From positions 434,001-498,000 of the forward strand of contig JABBOV010000003.1 of the NCBI GenBank assembly GCA_012927625.1: DNA of 64,000 nt. The letters are read 5' to 3'. Under the pieces are notes generated by a model that did not search any database, had not been told where the DNA came from, and was given only the letters and a program-made list of their open reading frames with translations. This document shows, piece after piece, positions 47,773 through 58,115 of this stretch; the stretch's first letter is position 1, and every line of letters starts with the position of its first letter. The stretch is from Glaciimonas sp. GTDB lineage: Bacteria > Pseudomonadota > Gammaproteobacteria > Burkholderiales > Burkholderiaceae_D. Both the position numbers and the translations under genes were made by a program.

Positions 47773-48276
47773 ATGTTTAAGAAACGTTTTTTGTCATGCC
47801 TGGCATTAGCTGTTATTGCGCTTGGCATGCACCAGTACAGCATTGCCGAACCATCGACCGGACCGAGTCTGCAACAGCGGCTCGGGGGGCTTTTTTCGAA
47901 TACGAAAGAGGATGAACTGTTGGAGCCTGACCAGGCGTTCAAAGTGAAGGTCGCGTTCAAGGGAGCGACCACTTTGATTGTGGATTTGATGCCTTCAAAA
48001 GGATATTACTTGTACAAAGACAGAATCCATTTCTCGGTCAAGAATTCTAGCGATGTTGTTATCACAGCGGTCAATCTGCCGGGCGGCAAAGTTACGAATG
48101 ACCCGACTTTCGGCAGGACAGAAACTTACGAGAAGCCGATTCAAGCCGTAATCACGTTGAGGCGGGCGTCAAAGGCAAAAAATTTTACGCTAATGGCTGC
48201 TTATCAGGGCTGCCATAGAAGTACAGGAGTCTGTTATCCGCCTATCGAAAAAGCATTGAATCTTACCCTGCCGTAA
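47773..48276 (+). CDS. Stand-alone DsbD N-terminal domain protein
   Basis: 167 residues with a signal peptide to about residue 25 (IAEP). The mature part matches the DsbD alpha domain: ELLEPDQAFKVKVAFKGATT, MPSKGYYLYKDRIHFSV, DPTFGRTETYEKP, and the redox pair in YQGCHRSTGVCYPP. Full-length DsbD adds eight membrane helices and a thioredoxin domain; none follows here. It may accept electrons from another DsbD/ScsB-type protein and reduce periplasmic thiols during copper stress; that role is inference. It begins 62 bases after the ATP-grasp-like gene and is likely cotranscribed. Confidence 0.85.
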   Translation: MFKKRFLSCLALAVIALGMHQYSIAEPSTGPSLQQRLGGLFSNTKEDELLEPDQAFKVKVAFKGATTLIVDLMPSKGYYLYKDRIHFSVKNSSDVVITAVNLPGGKVTNDPTFGRTETYEKPIQAVITLRRASKAKNFTLMAAYQGCHRSTGVCYPPIEKALNLTLP

Positions 48277-48346
48277 TGCCGTTGGACTCTCTCGCGTTCA
48301 CCCGCTTGTTATACACATCCATAAAAATGTTTCAGATCCAGCCCTC

Positions 48347-48428
48347 GCTGATACCGCATTGCACGTAGATTACAAAACTGTAATCTGGCTGTCAGGTTCC
48401 CGTTTGCTTTGCTTTCCTATACTGATCT
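48347..48428 (+). promoter_or_regulatory. Copper-type promoter/operator, copy 2
   Basis: Perfect palindrome AGATTACA-AAAC-TGTAATCT (48367-48386), 33 bases before the -10 box TATACT (48418-48423). Nearly identical to copy 1 (71 of 82 bases). It drives the Met-rich protein gene at 48533 and perhaps the genes beyond. Confidence 0.75.
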
Positions 48429-48532
48429 TTAACGATACGTGGCTACCGATCGCCATAGCAGCTACTTTGAATAAGTGCTTTAAATAAACAGTATTTTCTC
48501 AATAATCGTTATCACCCAGCAGGAGCGTTGCC

Positions 48533-48892
48533 ATGAAAAAAATACTAGCCCTCAGTGCGTCTGTGCTTTTCACCCTTCTCGCCGGCACAGCTGCCGCGAA
48601 CGAGGAACACCACCCTGCCGACGCCAAACCCGTCGTAACTTCCATGAGCGAGCCAGCCAAGCAATCAGCACAACTTGATACGCAAATGCAGCAAATGAAT
48701 CAGATGATGAAAAAAATGCAGGATATGCACGGCAAGATGATGAGCGCCAAGACCACGAAAGAATGTCAGAATTTGATGGGGGAGCACATGAAGATGATGC
48801 AAGATGGTATGGCCATGATGCAGAACATGGGCGGCAAGAGCACTTCCATGATGAACGGCAACGGAGCCGCCGACATGCCGATGACTAAGTAG
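48533..48892 (+). CDS. Met-rich periplasmic protein, probable copper binder
   Basis: 119 residues with a signal peptide to residue 22 (TAAA). The mature ~97 residues contain 21 methionines, many in pairs (MQQMNQMMKKMQDMHGKMM), with HH near the N-terminus and one cysteine. Met- and His-rich periplasmic proteins bind Cu(I) and pass it to oxidases or exporters. It lies directly behind copper-type promoter copy 2. Start ATG 48533 has a GGAG site. Family not further resolved. Confidence 0.8.
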   Translation: MKKILALSASVLFTLLAGTAAANEEHHPADAKPVVTSMSEPAKQSAQLDTQMQQMNQMMKKMQDMHGKMMSAKTTKECQNLMGEHMKMMQDGMAMMQNMGGKSTSMMNGNGAADMPMTK

Positions 48893-48901
48893 GATGCAGT
48901 G

Positions 48902-48936
48902 GTGATTGTTGCGCGACAGCGTCGCGCAACAATCAC
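48902..48936. repeat. Strong hairpin before the multicopper oxidase gene
   Basis: Perfect 16-bp stem GTGATTGTTGCGCGAC / GTCGCGCAACAATCAC with an AGC loop, ten bases after the Met-rich gene. No T run follows. It could limit readthrough into the oxidase gene or protect the short upstream transcript. Confidence 0.8.
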
Positions 48937-49029
48937 GGCCCGCAAGTTGGAAACCGGGAATCGCGATCTGATCGGATGGTCATCGCTACTCGCCAAAATC
49001 AGTAACCCAGTAAACAATCAGGATAAAAA

Positions 49030-50532
49030 ATGAAACGACGCACCTTTCTCGCCACTCTCGGCAGCTTACCTCTTATCGGCCTCAACATGGACTGGGCGCA
49101 GGCCGCTACCGGCAGCATGCCTGCCATGGACATGATGAACATGGGGGCGGTAGCTCCCGTCAAACTTGCCGCAGTGGAATCCTTGGGTGCGGGCGCCGCA
49201 CTAAACGACATTATCAAACTCGCTAACACCAGCGGCCAGCCGGGACTGTTCCGCGCATCGCTGATTGCAGCGCCGGTGAACGTGCCTTTGCTGCCGGGTA
49301 CTCCAACCGAATTCTGGGCTTACAACGGCAATGTGCCTGGCCCGCTGATCGAGGTGACCGAAGGCGATACGGTTGAAATCCTGTTCGAAAACCATTTGTC
49401 GCAAGCCACCACGGTACATTGGCATGGCTTGCCAGTGCCAGCGGAGCAAGACGGCAGTCCGCATGATCCCGTAGCGCCGGGCGGCAAGCGGCTATATCGG
49501 TTCACCTTGCCAGTGGGCAGCGCCGGCACGTATTGGTATCACCCGCATCCGCACGACAATACGCCGGAGCAAGTGTATCGCGGCTTGGCAGGTATCTTCA
49601 TCGTGCGCGCCAAAGTTGATCTGCTCAAGGATATTCCCGAGCGGCTGCTGGTGATTTCCGACCTCAAGCTGGCTGCAGATGGTCGGATTGCGCCCAGCGA
49701 TGCCAACGATGAAATGAACGGCCGCGAGGGCCAGTTTGCACTGGTCAATGCGCAGCGCCAGCCGCTACTCCAGTTCGACCGCGGCGGTCGCGAACGCTGG
49801 CGGATATGGAATGCGAATAGTGCGCGCTACCTGCGTCTTGTCTTGCCTGATGCAGGTTTGACGCTGGTCGGTACCGACGGTGGATTATTGGAACACCCGG
49901 TCACCGGCCTCACGGAATTGCTGCTAGCCCCTGCCGAGCGGGTCGAGATCATTGTCGATGCCGGCACTAATAAAGGGCGGGTTGCGTTGGTTGCCGCTCC
50001 GTACCAGCGCGGCAAAATGGGCGATGTAGCAGCAGAGAAAGCGCTTAACTTGCTTACCGTCGATTTCAGCAAGGTGGCTGGTGGAGCGCAAAAGCCGTTG
50101 CCGGCGACGCTGCGTCGCATAGACGACATGGGTAGCCCGAAAGCCAAAAAGCGCATCGTTTTCTCTGAAAAGATGTCGATGGCAGGTGGCCGGCACAGTG
50201 TGAAATTCTTGATCAACGGCAAGCAGTTCGACATGAATCGGATCGATCTGGAGAGCCGCGTCGATCAGGTGGAGCTGTGGGAAATTGCAAACGAATCGGA
50301 TATGGACCACCCGTTCCATATCCACGGCACGCAGTTCCAGGTGGTTGAGCATGAATCCGACGGCAAGGTCACGCCAGCGCCTTACCGGGCCTGGCGCGAC
50401 ACAGTCAACCTGAAGTCACGCGAGATAGTGCGAATCAAGCTGGCGCACCATTTCAAGGGCATCTATATGTTCCACTGCCACGTTCTCGAACATGAAGGCG
50501 CGGGCATGATGGGGCAAGTCAACGTGGTGTAG
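49030..50532 (+). CDS. Multicopper oxidase, CueO/CopA type
   Basis: 500 residues with an N-terminal Tat-like signal (MKRRTFLATLG, two arginines) ending near AQA. Copper ligands are complete: HWHGLPVP (H130, H132), YWYHPHPHDNT (H171, H173), DHPFHIHG (H427, H430, H432), and HCHVLEHEGAGMM (H482, C483, H484, H488, M493). A Met-rich stretch (MPAMDMMNMG, 35-45) follows the signal. Oxidises Cu(I) to Cu(II) in the periplasm with oxygen. It lies behind the hairpin that follows the Met-rich gene; a separate promoter is not evident. Confidence 0.95.
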   Translation: MKRRTFLATLGSLPLIGLNMDWAQAATGSMPAMDMMNMGAVAPVKLAAVESLGAGAALNDIIKLANTSGQPGLFRASLIAAPVNVPLLPGTPTEFWAYNGNVPGPLIEVTEGDTVEILFENHLSQATTVHWHGLPVPAEQDGSPHDPVAPGGKRLYRFTLPVGSAGTYWYHPHPHDNTPEQVYRGLAGIFIVRAKVDLLKDIPERLLVISDLKLAADGRIAPSDANDEMNGREGQFALVNAQRQPLLQFDRGGRERWRIWNANSARYLRLVLPDAGLTLVGTDGGLLEHPVTGLTELLLAPAERVEIIVDAGTNKGRVALVAAPYQRGKMGDVAAEKALNLLTVDFSKVAGGAQKPLPATLRRIDDMGSPKAKKRIVFSEKMSMAGGRHSVKFLINGKQFDMNRIDLESRVDQVELWEIANESDMDHPFHIHGTQFQVVEHESDGKVTPAPYRAWRDTVNLKSREIVRIKLAHHFKGIYMFHCHVLEHEGAGMMGQVNVV

Positions 50533-50607
50533 CGATTCAACTCTTGCTCGCGCCATCTCCATGACTGGCGATAGTGCCAGTCAATCCACATGAACAAGGA
50601 GTCCATG

Positions 50608-51042
50608 ATGTTCAAGTTTCGTGCAACTGTACTCAGTCTCGCCTTGCTGACTCCGCTGGCTCAGGCCGCTATCCCCGTCACCCTTTACAAGAGCCCGACC
50701 TGTGGCTGTTGCGAAGAGTATGTGAAATATCTCAAAGCCAATGGTTTCGCGGTTGACGCCGTCAACAGCAACGACATGAACCGTATCAAACAGGAAAAGC
50801 ACATTGGCAATAATCTCGTCAGTTGCCATACCGCACTGATTGGTGGCTACGCAGTCGAGGGCCATGTGCCGGTCGCAGCGATCCGCAAACTGTTGCATGA
50901 CAAGCCGAAGCTGGTCGGCATCAGCGCGCCGGGCATGCCGGCAAACTCGCCCGGCATGGGCGTCATGCGGCCGGGCACGCTGAAGATCTATGCCATCGCG
51001 CGCAACGCGAAAGCCAATCCGGCAGTATTTTCCATCGAATAG
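50608..51042 (+). CDS. DUF411 metal-binding protein
   Basis: 144 residues from ATG 50608, chosen because the AAGGAG site is six bases away; ATG 50605 is possible. Signal peptide to about AQA (residue 19). The mature N-terminus ITLYK-type strand leads to the CGCC motif in YKSPTCGCCEEYVKYL, and LVSCHTALIGGYAVEGHVP is a DUF411 hallmark. DUF411 proteins occur in copper and silver clusters and probably bind the metal through these cysteines and Met residues near the C-terminus (APGMPANSPGMGVMRPG). Follows the oxidase by 75 bases. Confidence 0.9.
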   Translation: MFKFRATVLSLALLTPLAQAAIPVTLYKSPTCGCCEEYVKYLKANGFAVDAVNSNDMNRIKQEKHIGNNLVSCHTALIGGYAVEGHVPVAAIRKLLHDKPKLVGISAPGMPANSPGMGVMRPGTLKIYAIARNAKANPAVFSIE

Positions 51043-51253
51043 AACATCCAAATTCGGCAGTAATGAAACATCTTAAACCCGATCCCAATAGTAATTTCTG
51101 GCGTAATGTTAAAACCGGGTTGGGCATCTGCCGCGTTGACTGACACGATCTGACGGCTAATGAAAGCGAGGCGTCGATCAGTTAAAAGGATCGGCACTTG
51201 GGAAATGTACGGTACCGCACATACAAGAGATGTCTTAATGCCTACGTTGTGAA

Positions 51254-51274
51254 ATGGGTGAATTAACTACCCAT
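51254..51274. promoter_or_regulatory. Inverted repeat before the copper-storage gene
   Basis: ATGGGT and ACCCAT separated by nine bases, about 20 bases before the start codon of the cysteine-rich gene and next to its AGGAG site. Could be an operator or an mRNA hairpin limiting translation. Confidence 0.35.
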
Positions 51275-51293
51275 CCACTATCTAGGAGTCAGT

Positions 51294-51647
51294 ATGGAAA
51301 ACGCGACAAATACGTCCGCATCAATGTCATCAAATATGCAAGCATGTGTTGATGCATGCACAAAATGTCACCAAATGTGTTTACAGATGGCAATGACGCA
51401 TTGCCTGAATATGGGTGGCAAACACGTCGAACCGGATCACTTTCGCTTAATGATGAGCTGTGCTGAAATTTGCCAGGCATCTGCAAATTTACAGTTAAGC
51501 GGATCTACGTTTAGTGCTCAGTTATGCGCGGTTTGTGCCGACATCTGTAAAGCTTGCGCTGACAGCTGTCGCAAGCTTGATGGAATGGAAGACTGCGTGC
51601 GCGCATGTGAAGCATGCGCGGCCAGCTGCCGGAGTATGGTTGTCTAA
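51294..51647 (+). CDS. Cys-rich four-helix copper-storage-like protein (DUF326)
   Basis: 117 residues with 16 cysteines spaced along helices (VDACTKCHQMC, SCAEICQAS, CAVCADICKACADSC, DCVRACEACAASC). This is the four-helix Csp pattern, in which thiols line the bundle core and hold many Cu(I) ions. No signal or Tat sequence is seen, so it resembles the cytosolic Csp3 type. His residues (THC, KHVEPDHF) are as in the DUF326 family. An AGGAG site lies eight bases upstream. Confidence 0.9.
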   Translation: MENATNTSASMSSNMQACVDACTKCHQMCLQMAMTHCLNMGGKHVEPDHFRLMMSCAEICQASANLQLSGSTFSAQLCAVCADICKACADSCRKLDGMEDCVRACEACAASCRSMVV

Positions 51648-51684
51648 CGTCATTAATCAAGCTCAATGAATAGGAGAGAAAAAA

Positions 51685-52104
51685 ATGCACACACGAAACA
51701 ACAAAAATGGTGGCCGACGCATTGCGCATAAATTAGTATGCGCGCTCGTTGTTGCGATATCGACGTATGCAGTACAGCTTTCGGCCGCCGCGCAGCCAGC
51801 ACCCGCCGCAGCTGGGAAATCGGAAATGCACGCAAACGTATCCAACGACGCGACAATGAAAATGAGCAAATCGATGGATGACATGCAAAAAAATATGAGG
51901 CAGATAAAAATGTCTGGTGATCTTGATCATGATTTTGCAATGATGATGCGTGTTCACCACCAGGGCGCGATCGATATGGCGCAAGCAGAAGTCGATGCTG
52001 GCAAGGACCCCACCATGATCATGACAGCGAAAAAAATCATCGCCGCGCAGAAGAAGGAAATCGCACAGTTCGACGATTGGTTGAAGAAACACTCGATGAA
52101 GTAA
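51685..52104 (+). CDS. DUF305 exported protein
   Basis: 139 residues. Signal-like helix at about 16-36 (VCALVVAISTYAVQLSAAA). The DUF305 core follows with MMRVHHQGAIDMAQAEVDAG and IIAAQKKEIAQFDDWL; the HHQGAIDM motif is the family hallmark and a likely metal site. DUF305 genes are common in metal-resistance clusters, with no settled function. It begins 37 bases after the copper-storage gene with a GGAG site. Confidence 0.88.
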   Translation: MHTRNNKNGGRRIAHKLVCALVVAISTYAVQLSAAAQPAPAAAGKSEMHANVSNDATMKMSKSMDDMQKNMRQIKMSGDLDHDFAMMMRVHHQGAIDMAQAEVDAGKDPTMIMTAKKIIAAQKKEIAQFDDWLKKHSMK

Positions 52105-52385
52105 TCCTCACTGGTCAAGACGATCCGGTGAATTTCTCCCAACTTCCTGTACGGGTTCACTCATGCGTTTTTCGAACGGATTTCATCCCCATACGACAAA
52201 CGCATGCAACTGGCGGCGTTTCCCCCGTGAGAATTGCCAAACGTGGATACCAGACTTGACCAGTCAATACCGCACCTAGTAGCGGTCTGCTTGTAATAAA
52301 ACCGGAGAAAAAGCTTGGCTCCGTGCTCCGTACAGAATTTTTAGTGAATTCATATCCATCGCATTCCGCCTTCGAGGAAGCACAC

Positions 52386-52640
52386 ATGGAACACCCGCAT
52401 TCCGAACCATCAAACCCTCAGCCACCGTATTGGAAATCCCGCACTGGCATTGCGCTCATCATGCTGGCGCTAGTGGTGGCGTTCTACATATTGCGCGAGC
52501 ACTGGGTGCATGTGGTCGGCAACTGGCCTTACCTGCTTCTGTTGTTGTGTCCGTTGATGCACTTTTTTGGTCATGGCGGTCATGGAGGGCATGGGCACAA
52601 CCTTGTGGATCAGGCATCGCCTGACGACAAGAGCCGCTAA
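52386..52640 (+). CDS. DUF2933 small membrane protein
   Basis: 84 residues from ATG 52386, with a GAGGA site. Two hydrophobic segments (about 20-35 and 44-60) are followed by a His/Gly-rich tail, [12 protein letters not shown]. The His-rich tail on a small membrane protein is typical of DUF2933, found beside CopA-type ATPases. It may gather metal ions at the membrane. CopA starts 16 bases downstream, so the pair is probably cotranscribed. Confidence 0.82.
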   Translation: MEHPHSEPSNPQPPYWKSRTGIALIMLALVVAFYILREHWVHVVGNWPYLLLLLCPLMHFFGHGGHGGHGHNLVDQASPDDKSR

Positions 52641-52656
52641 TTCAAAGGATGCAAAA

Positions 52657-55032
<2,376 letters not shown>

Positions 55033-55105
55033 GCAACGTCCTGACCACAATTGGCGTCTGCGCTGATCGCGGCAAAGCCCGGTCAGCCGATGTATTGCTA
55101 AGAAC

Positions 55106-55888
55106 TCAAAACGTGCCCGGATAAGCGCCGCCATCCAGCAGGATATTTTGTCCGGTCAGGTAACCGGCCTGCGCGCTGCAGATGAATGCACAGAATGCGC
55201 CGAACTCGGCCGGGGTGCCGAAACGGCGCGCTGGATTGCTTGCCATGCGCGCGGCGCGCACCGCATCCAGACTGGTTGCACCGACCTTGGCGGCGGCGAT
55301 CATGGTCGATGCCAGTCGATCGGTATCGAACGGCCCCGGCAGCAGGTTATTAATGGTCACGTTCCGCGCCACCGTGGTGCGCGCCAGGCCGGCTACGAAT
55401 CCGGTCAGGCCGGAACGCGCTCCATTCGACAAGCCGAGGATATCGATCGGCGCTTTCACCGCGCTGGAAGTAATGTTGACGATACGGCCGAAACCGCGCG
55501 CCATCATGCCATCCACGGTAGCCTTGATCAATTCAATCGGAGTCAGCATATTGGCGTCCAGCGCGGCGATCCAGTCATCCCGGCTCCAATCGCGGAAATT
55601 ACCCATCGGCGGCCCGCCTGCATTGGTCACCAGAATATCCGGCGCCGGGCAAGCGGCCAGCGCCAAAGTACGCCCGGCGGCAGTGGTGATGTCGCACGCC
55701 ACCGTCTGCACCGTCACATCGGCGTTGGCTTGGCGGATCGCTTGCGCGGTGGCCTCCAGCACCTGCGCATGACGCGCAACAATGGTCACATGCACGCCTT
55801 CGCCCGCCAATGCTTCTGCGCAACCGCGCCCCAGGCCTTTGCTAGCGCCACATACCAGCGCACGTTTACCGCGAATGTCGAAATCCAT
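55106..55888 (-). CDS. SDR-family oxidoreductase with atypical catalytic site
   Basis: 260 residues. NAD(P)-binding motif CGASKGLGRGCAEAL, NAGGPPMGNF (the NNAG-like strand), and the serine region VNITSSAVKAP are present. The usual YxxxK is replaced by LSNGARSG, as in a divergent subgroup of 3-oxoacyl-ACP-reductase-like SDRs, so classical catalysis is doubtful. Substrate unknown. It ends 73 bases from copA and faces it, so it is not part of the copper operon. It lies just downstream of a DMT transporter gene on the same strand. Confidence 0.85.
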   Translation of the reverse strand: MDFDIRGKRALVCGASKGLGRGCAEALAGEGVHVTIVARHAQVLEATAQAIRQANADVTVQTVACDITTAAGRTLALAACPAPDILVTNAGGPPMGNFRDWSRDDWIAALDANMLTPIELIKATVDGMMARGFGRIVNITSSAVKAPIDILGLSNGARSGLTGFVAGLARTTVARNVTINNLLPGPFDTDRLASTMIAAAKVGATSLDAVRAARMASNPARRFGTPAEFGAFCAFICSAQAGYLTGQNILLDGGAYPGTF

Positions 55889-55896
55889 TGTTCACC

Positions 55897-56808
55897 TCAG
55901 TTTTTTTTCTTCGATAATACGTACATACCGCACAGCACCAGCGCGGTGCCGGTCAGTTGAATCCCGGTTACCGGTTCATTCAGAATAATTGCCGCCAGAA
56001 ACAGCGTTGATACAGGCCCTACCATGCCGGCCAGCGAAGTGGTTCCGGCGCCGATGCGCGACACCGCAATCATGGTCATGAATACCGGCAACACGGTGCA
56101 AAACAGTGCATTCACAAGCGATAAAGCATATACCGGCAGCGGCTGCAGCAACATCGAGAGCGGCCGCAGCAAAAAAAATTGCCCGATACAAGCCACACTG
56201 GAAACGCACATCGCGTACGCCACTAGCCGCAGAACGCCAACGCGCTGCAGCAATTCTCCAGAAAAAATCAGGTACAGCGCATACGACACCGCGCTACCGA
56301 GCACAAACGCGCCGCCCAGCCAGACATTGTTGCCACCGCTGCTGACATCATGCATGAACACGAATACGGTACCCGTGTACGACACCGCCAGCGCGCCCCA
56401 CTCAAAACGGGAAATACGTTTTTTGAAGATGAGCATCGACAATAGCAATACAAAACTGGGGGTTAAAAACAGAATCAAGCGCTCGAGGCCGGCGCTGATG
56501 TGTTGCAAGCCAAGAAAATCGAGAAAGCTGGCCAGGTAGTAGCCCAACAAGCCCAGCACCGCGATACGGATGCGGTCGGGATTCGACAAAGGGGCCGCCG
56601 ACCAGCCCTGCCAGATTGCAACGCCAGCGAAAACCGGCACCGAAAACAACATCCGAAATGCCAGCAGGGTCATCGCGTCAACCGGGTACAGATAGATCAG
56701 CTTGGCAACAATTGCCTTGCCAGAAAAAAGAACCGCGCCGGTAACCGCAATCGCCAAACCGATCAGGAAATCTTTGCGCGCAGTGTGTTGCAAAGAAGCG
56801 GAAGTCAT
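55897..56808 (-). CDS. EamA/DMT-family transporter
   Basis: 303 residues from ATG 56808 (MTSASLQHTARKDF); an ATG at 56841 would add 11 residues. Ten hydrophobic helices in two EamA repeats, with GLQHISAGLERLILFLTPSF ending the first and SRIGAGTTSLAGMVGPVSTL in the second. Family members export amino acids or metabolites; the substrate cannot be read here. It lies eight bases upstream of the SDR gene and the two are likely cotranscribed. Confidence 0.85.
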   Translation of the reverse strand: MTSASLQHTARKDFLIGLAIAVTGAVLFSGKAIVAKLIYLYPVDAMTLLAFRMLFSVPVFAGVAIWQGWSAAPLSNPDRIRIAVLGLLGYYLASFLDFLGLQHISAGLERLILFLTPSFVLLLSMLIFKKRISRFEWGALAVSYTGTVFVFMHDVSSGGNNVWLGGAFVLGSAVSYALYLIFSGELLQRVGVLRLVAYAMCVSSVACIGQFFLLRPLSMLLQPLPVYALSLVNALFCTVLPVFMTMIAVSRIGAGTTSLAGMVGPVSTLFLAAIILNEPVTGIQLTGTALVLCGMYVLSKKKN

Positions 56809-57061
56809 GTTCGAATTGTTTCCAGATAGCCATCGCGCCAACCTGCGAGCGCTGCCGGCCTTTGTGGGCTTAATTAAATTAAGTTGGAGTATATGAAAAA
56901 ATAATACTATTTACGCAATATTTCAGTGCGAATTTTAAAATACATGCAACAGTATAAATATATTCTCAAGGTGCTGTGGGCCGAGCGCTTGAATAGTAAG
57001 CCCAGAATGCCGCGAATGGTTTGGCGGCCAACTGGCAAACCAATACTGCATGCAGCGGATT

Positions 57062-57184
57062 TCACCAAGACTTCGACTGGCGATTCGCAGCGATCAAGGT
57101 AGCTGCTGCTATTACTACCGCCACCACCGCCAACACCAATACTGTTGAGAGTAAGCAGCCTAATAAACCGACGATGCCGCCCAT
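57062..57184 (-). CDS. Possible 40-residue single-helix membrane peptide
   Basis: Small frame encoding [20 protein letters not shown] and a further alanine/valine-rich stretch, ending in a polar NRQSKSW tail. The composition is that of one membrane helix with a Gly-rich start. No ribosome binding site is visible before ATG 57184, so it may be chance; listed because it is the only coding-like signal in the 443 bases between the DMT transporter gene and yebC. Confidence 0.25.
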   Translation of the reverse strand: MGGIVGLLGCLLSTVLVLAVVAVVIAAATLIAANRQSKSW

Positions 57185-57284
57185 CGAAGTGCCAGTTTTG
57201 AGAGGGGGACGCGGAATTTGCAGAATAATCGATATGATAAAATGCGCGGCTTATTATAGCGAACTCGCCTTAGAAAGGTACGCC

Positions 57285-58016
57285 ATGTCAGGACATAGTA
57301 AATGGGCCAATATCAAACACAAGAAGGCGGCCACTGACGCCAAACGCGGTAAGATCTGGACTCGTCTGATCAAGGAAATCACGGTTGCTGCGCGTATGGG
57401 CGGCGGCGATATCGGCGCTAATCCGCGCCTGCGACTGGCGGTGGACAAGGCAGCCGACGCCAACATGCCGAAAGAAACAGTGGTACGCGCAACCCAGCGC
57501 GGCGCCGGTAATCTGGAGGGTGCCAACTACGAAGAAATTCGCTACGAAGGCTACGGCATCAACGGCGCTGCCATCATCGTTGAATGCATGACCGACAACC
57601 GGGTGCGCACCGTGGCCGAAGTGCGCCACGCGTTTTCCAAGTTCGGTGGCAACATGGGCGCTGAAGGCTCGGTCGCGTTTCTGTTCCAGCACTGCGGCCA
57701 ATTCCTGTTCGCGCCCGGCACCGATGAAGATGCGCTGATGGAAGCGGCGCTCGAAGCCGGTGCCGAAGACGTTGTTACCGACGACGAAGGCGGCATTGAC
57801 GTGTTGTGCCCGCCGTTCGATTTCCTCACCGTCAAAGATGCACTGGAGAAAGCCGGTTTCAAGGCCGAAGTGGCTGAAATCGTCATGAAACCAGCAACCG
57901 AGATCGAATTTACCGGCGACGATGCGATCAAGATGCAGAAATTGCTGGACGCACTGGAAAATCTGGACGATGTGCAAGAGGTATACACCAACGCGGTAAT
58001 GGATAACGAGGAATAG
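57285..58016 (+). CDS. yebC: YebC/TACO1-family regulator
   Basis: 243 residues from ATG 57285 ([22 protein letters not shown] is the invariant N-terminus, here beginning [12 protein letters not shown]); the frame is open upstream but not coding. Further motifs are [14 protein letters not shown] and [14 protein letters not shown]. The family includes proteins that bind RNA or DNA and, for some members, help ribosomes at proline stretches. AAAGG lies seven bases upstream of the start. purD follows after a GC hairpin. Confidence 0.95.
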   Translation: MSGHSKWANIKHKKAATDAKRGKIWTRLIKEITVAARMGGGDIGANPRLRLAVDKAADANMPKETVVRATQRGAGNLEGANYEEIRYEGYGINGAAIIVECMTDNRVRTVAEVRHAFSKFGGNMGAEGSVAFLFQHCGQFLFAPGTDEDALMEAALEAGAEDVVTDDEGGIDVLCPPFDFLTVKDALEKAGFKAEVAEIVMKPATEIEFTGDDAIKMQKLLDALENLDDVQEVYTNAVMDNEE

Positions 58017-58036
58017 ACGACTACGCTGTATTTAAT

Positions 58037-58062
58037 CCCCTCTCCCGCTTGCGGGAGAGGGG
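58037..58062. repeat. CCCTCTCCC hairpin between yebC and purD
   Basis: CCCCTCTCCCGC and GCGGGAGAGGGG with a TT loop, 12-bp stem. Same repeat type as at 42328-42351. Probably a dispersed intergenic element; it may also end the yebC transcript although no T run follows. Confidence 0.7.
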
Positions 58063-58115
58063 AGCGAAGTGAGTCGCTACGCGACTTTCATGTTAATAAT
58101 TTTTGGCAATGACTT

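Noticed and set aside
52105-52385. CueR/MerR-type operator upstream of the DUF2933-copA pair
   Set aside because: Searched for a spaced ACCTTCC-type palindrome with a 19-20 bp promoter spacer; none found.
56943-57101. About 52-codon frame in the gap before yebC
   Set aside because: No ribosome binding site, no recognisable features, and it overlaps the possible small membrane peptide on the other strand.
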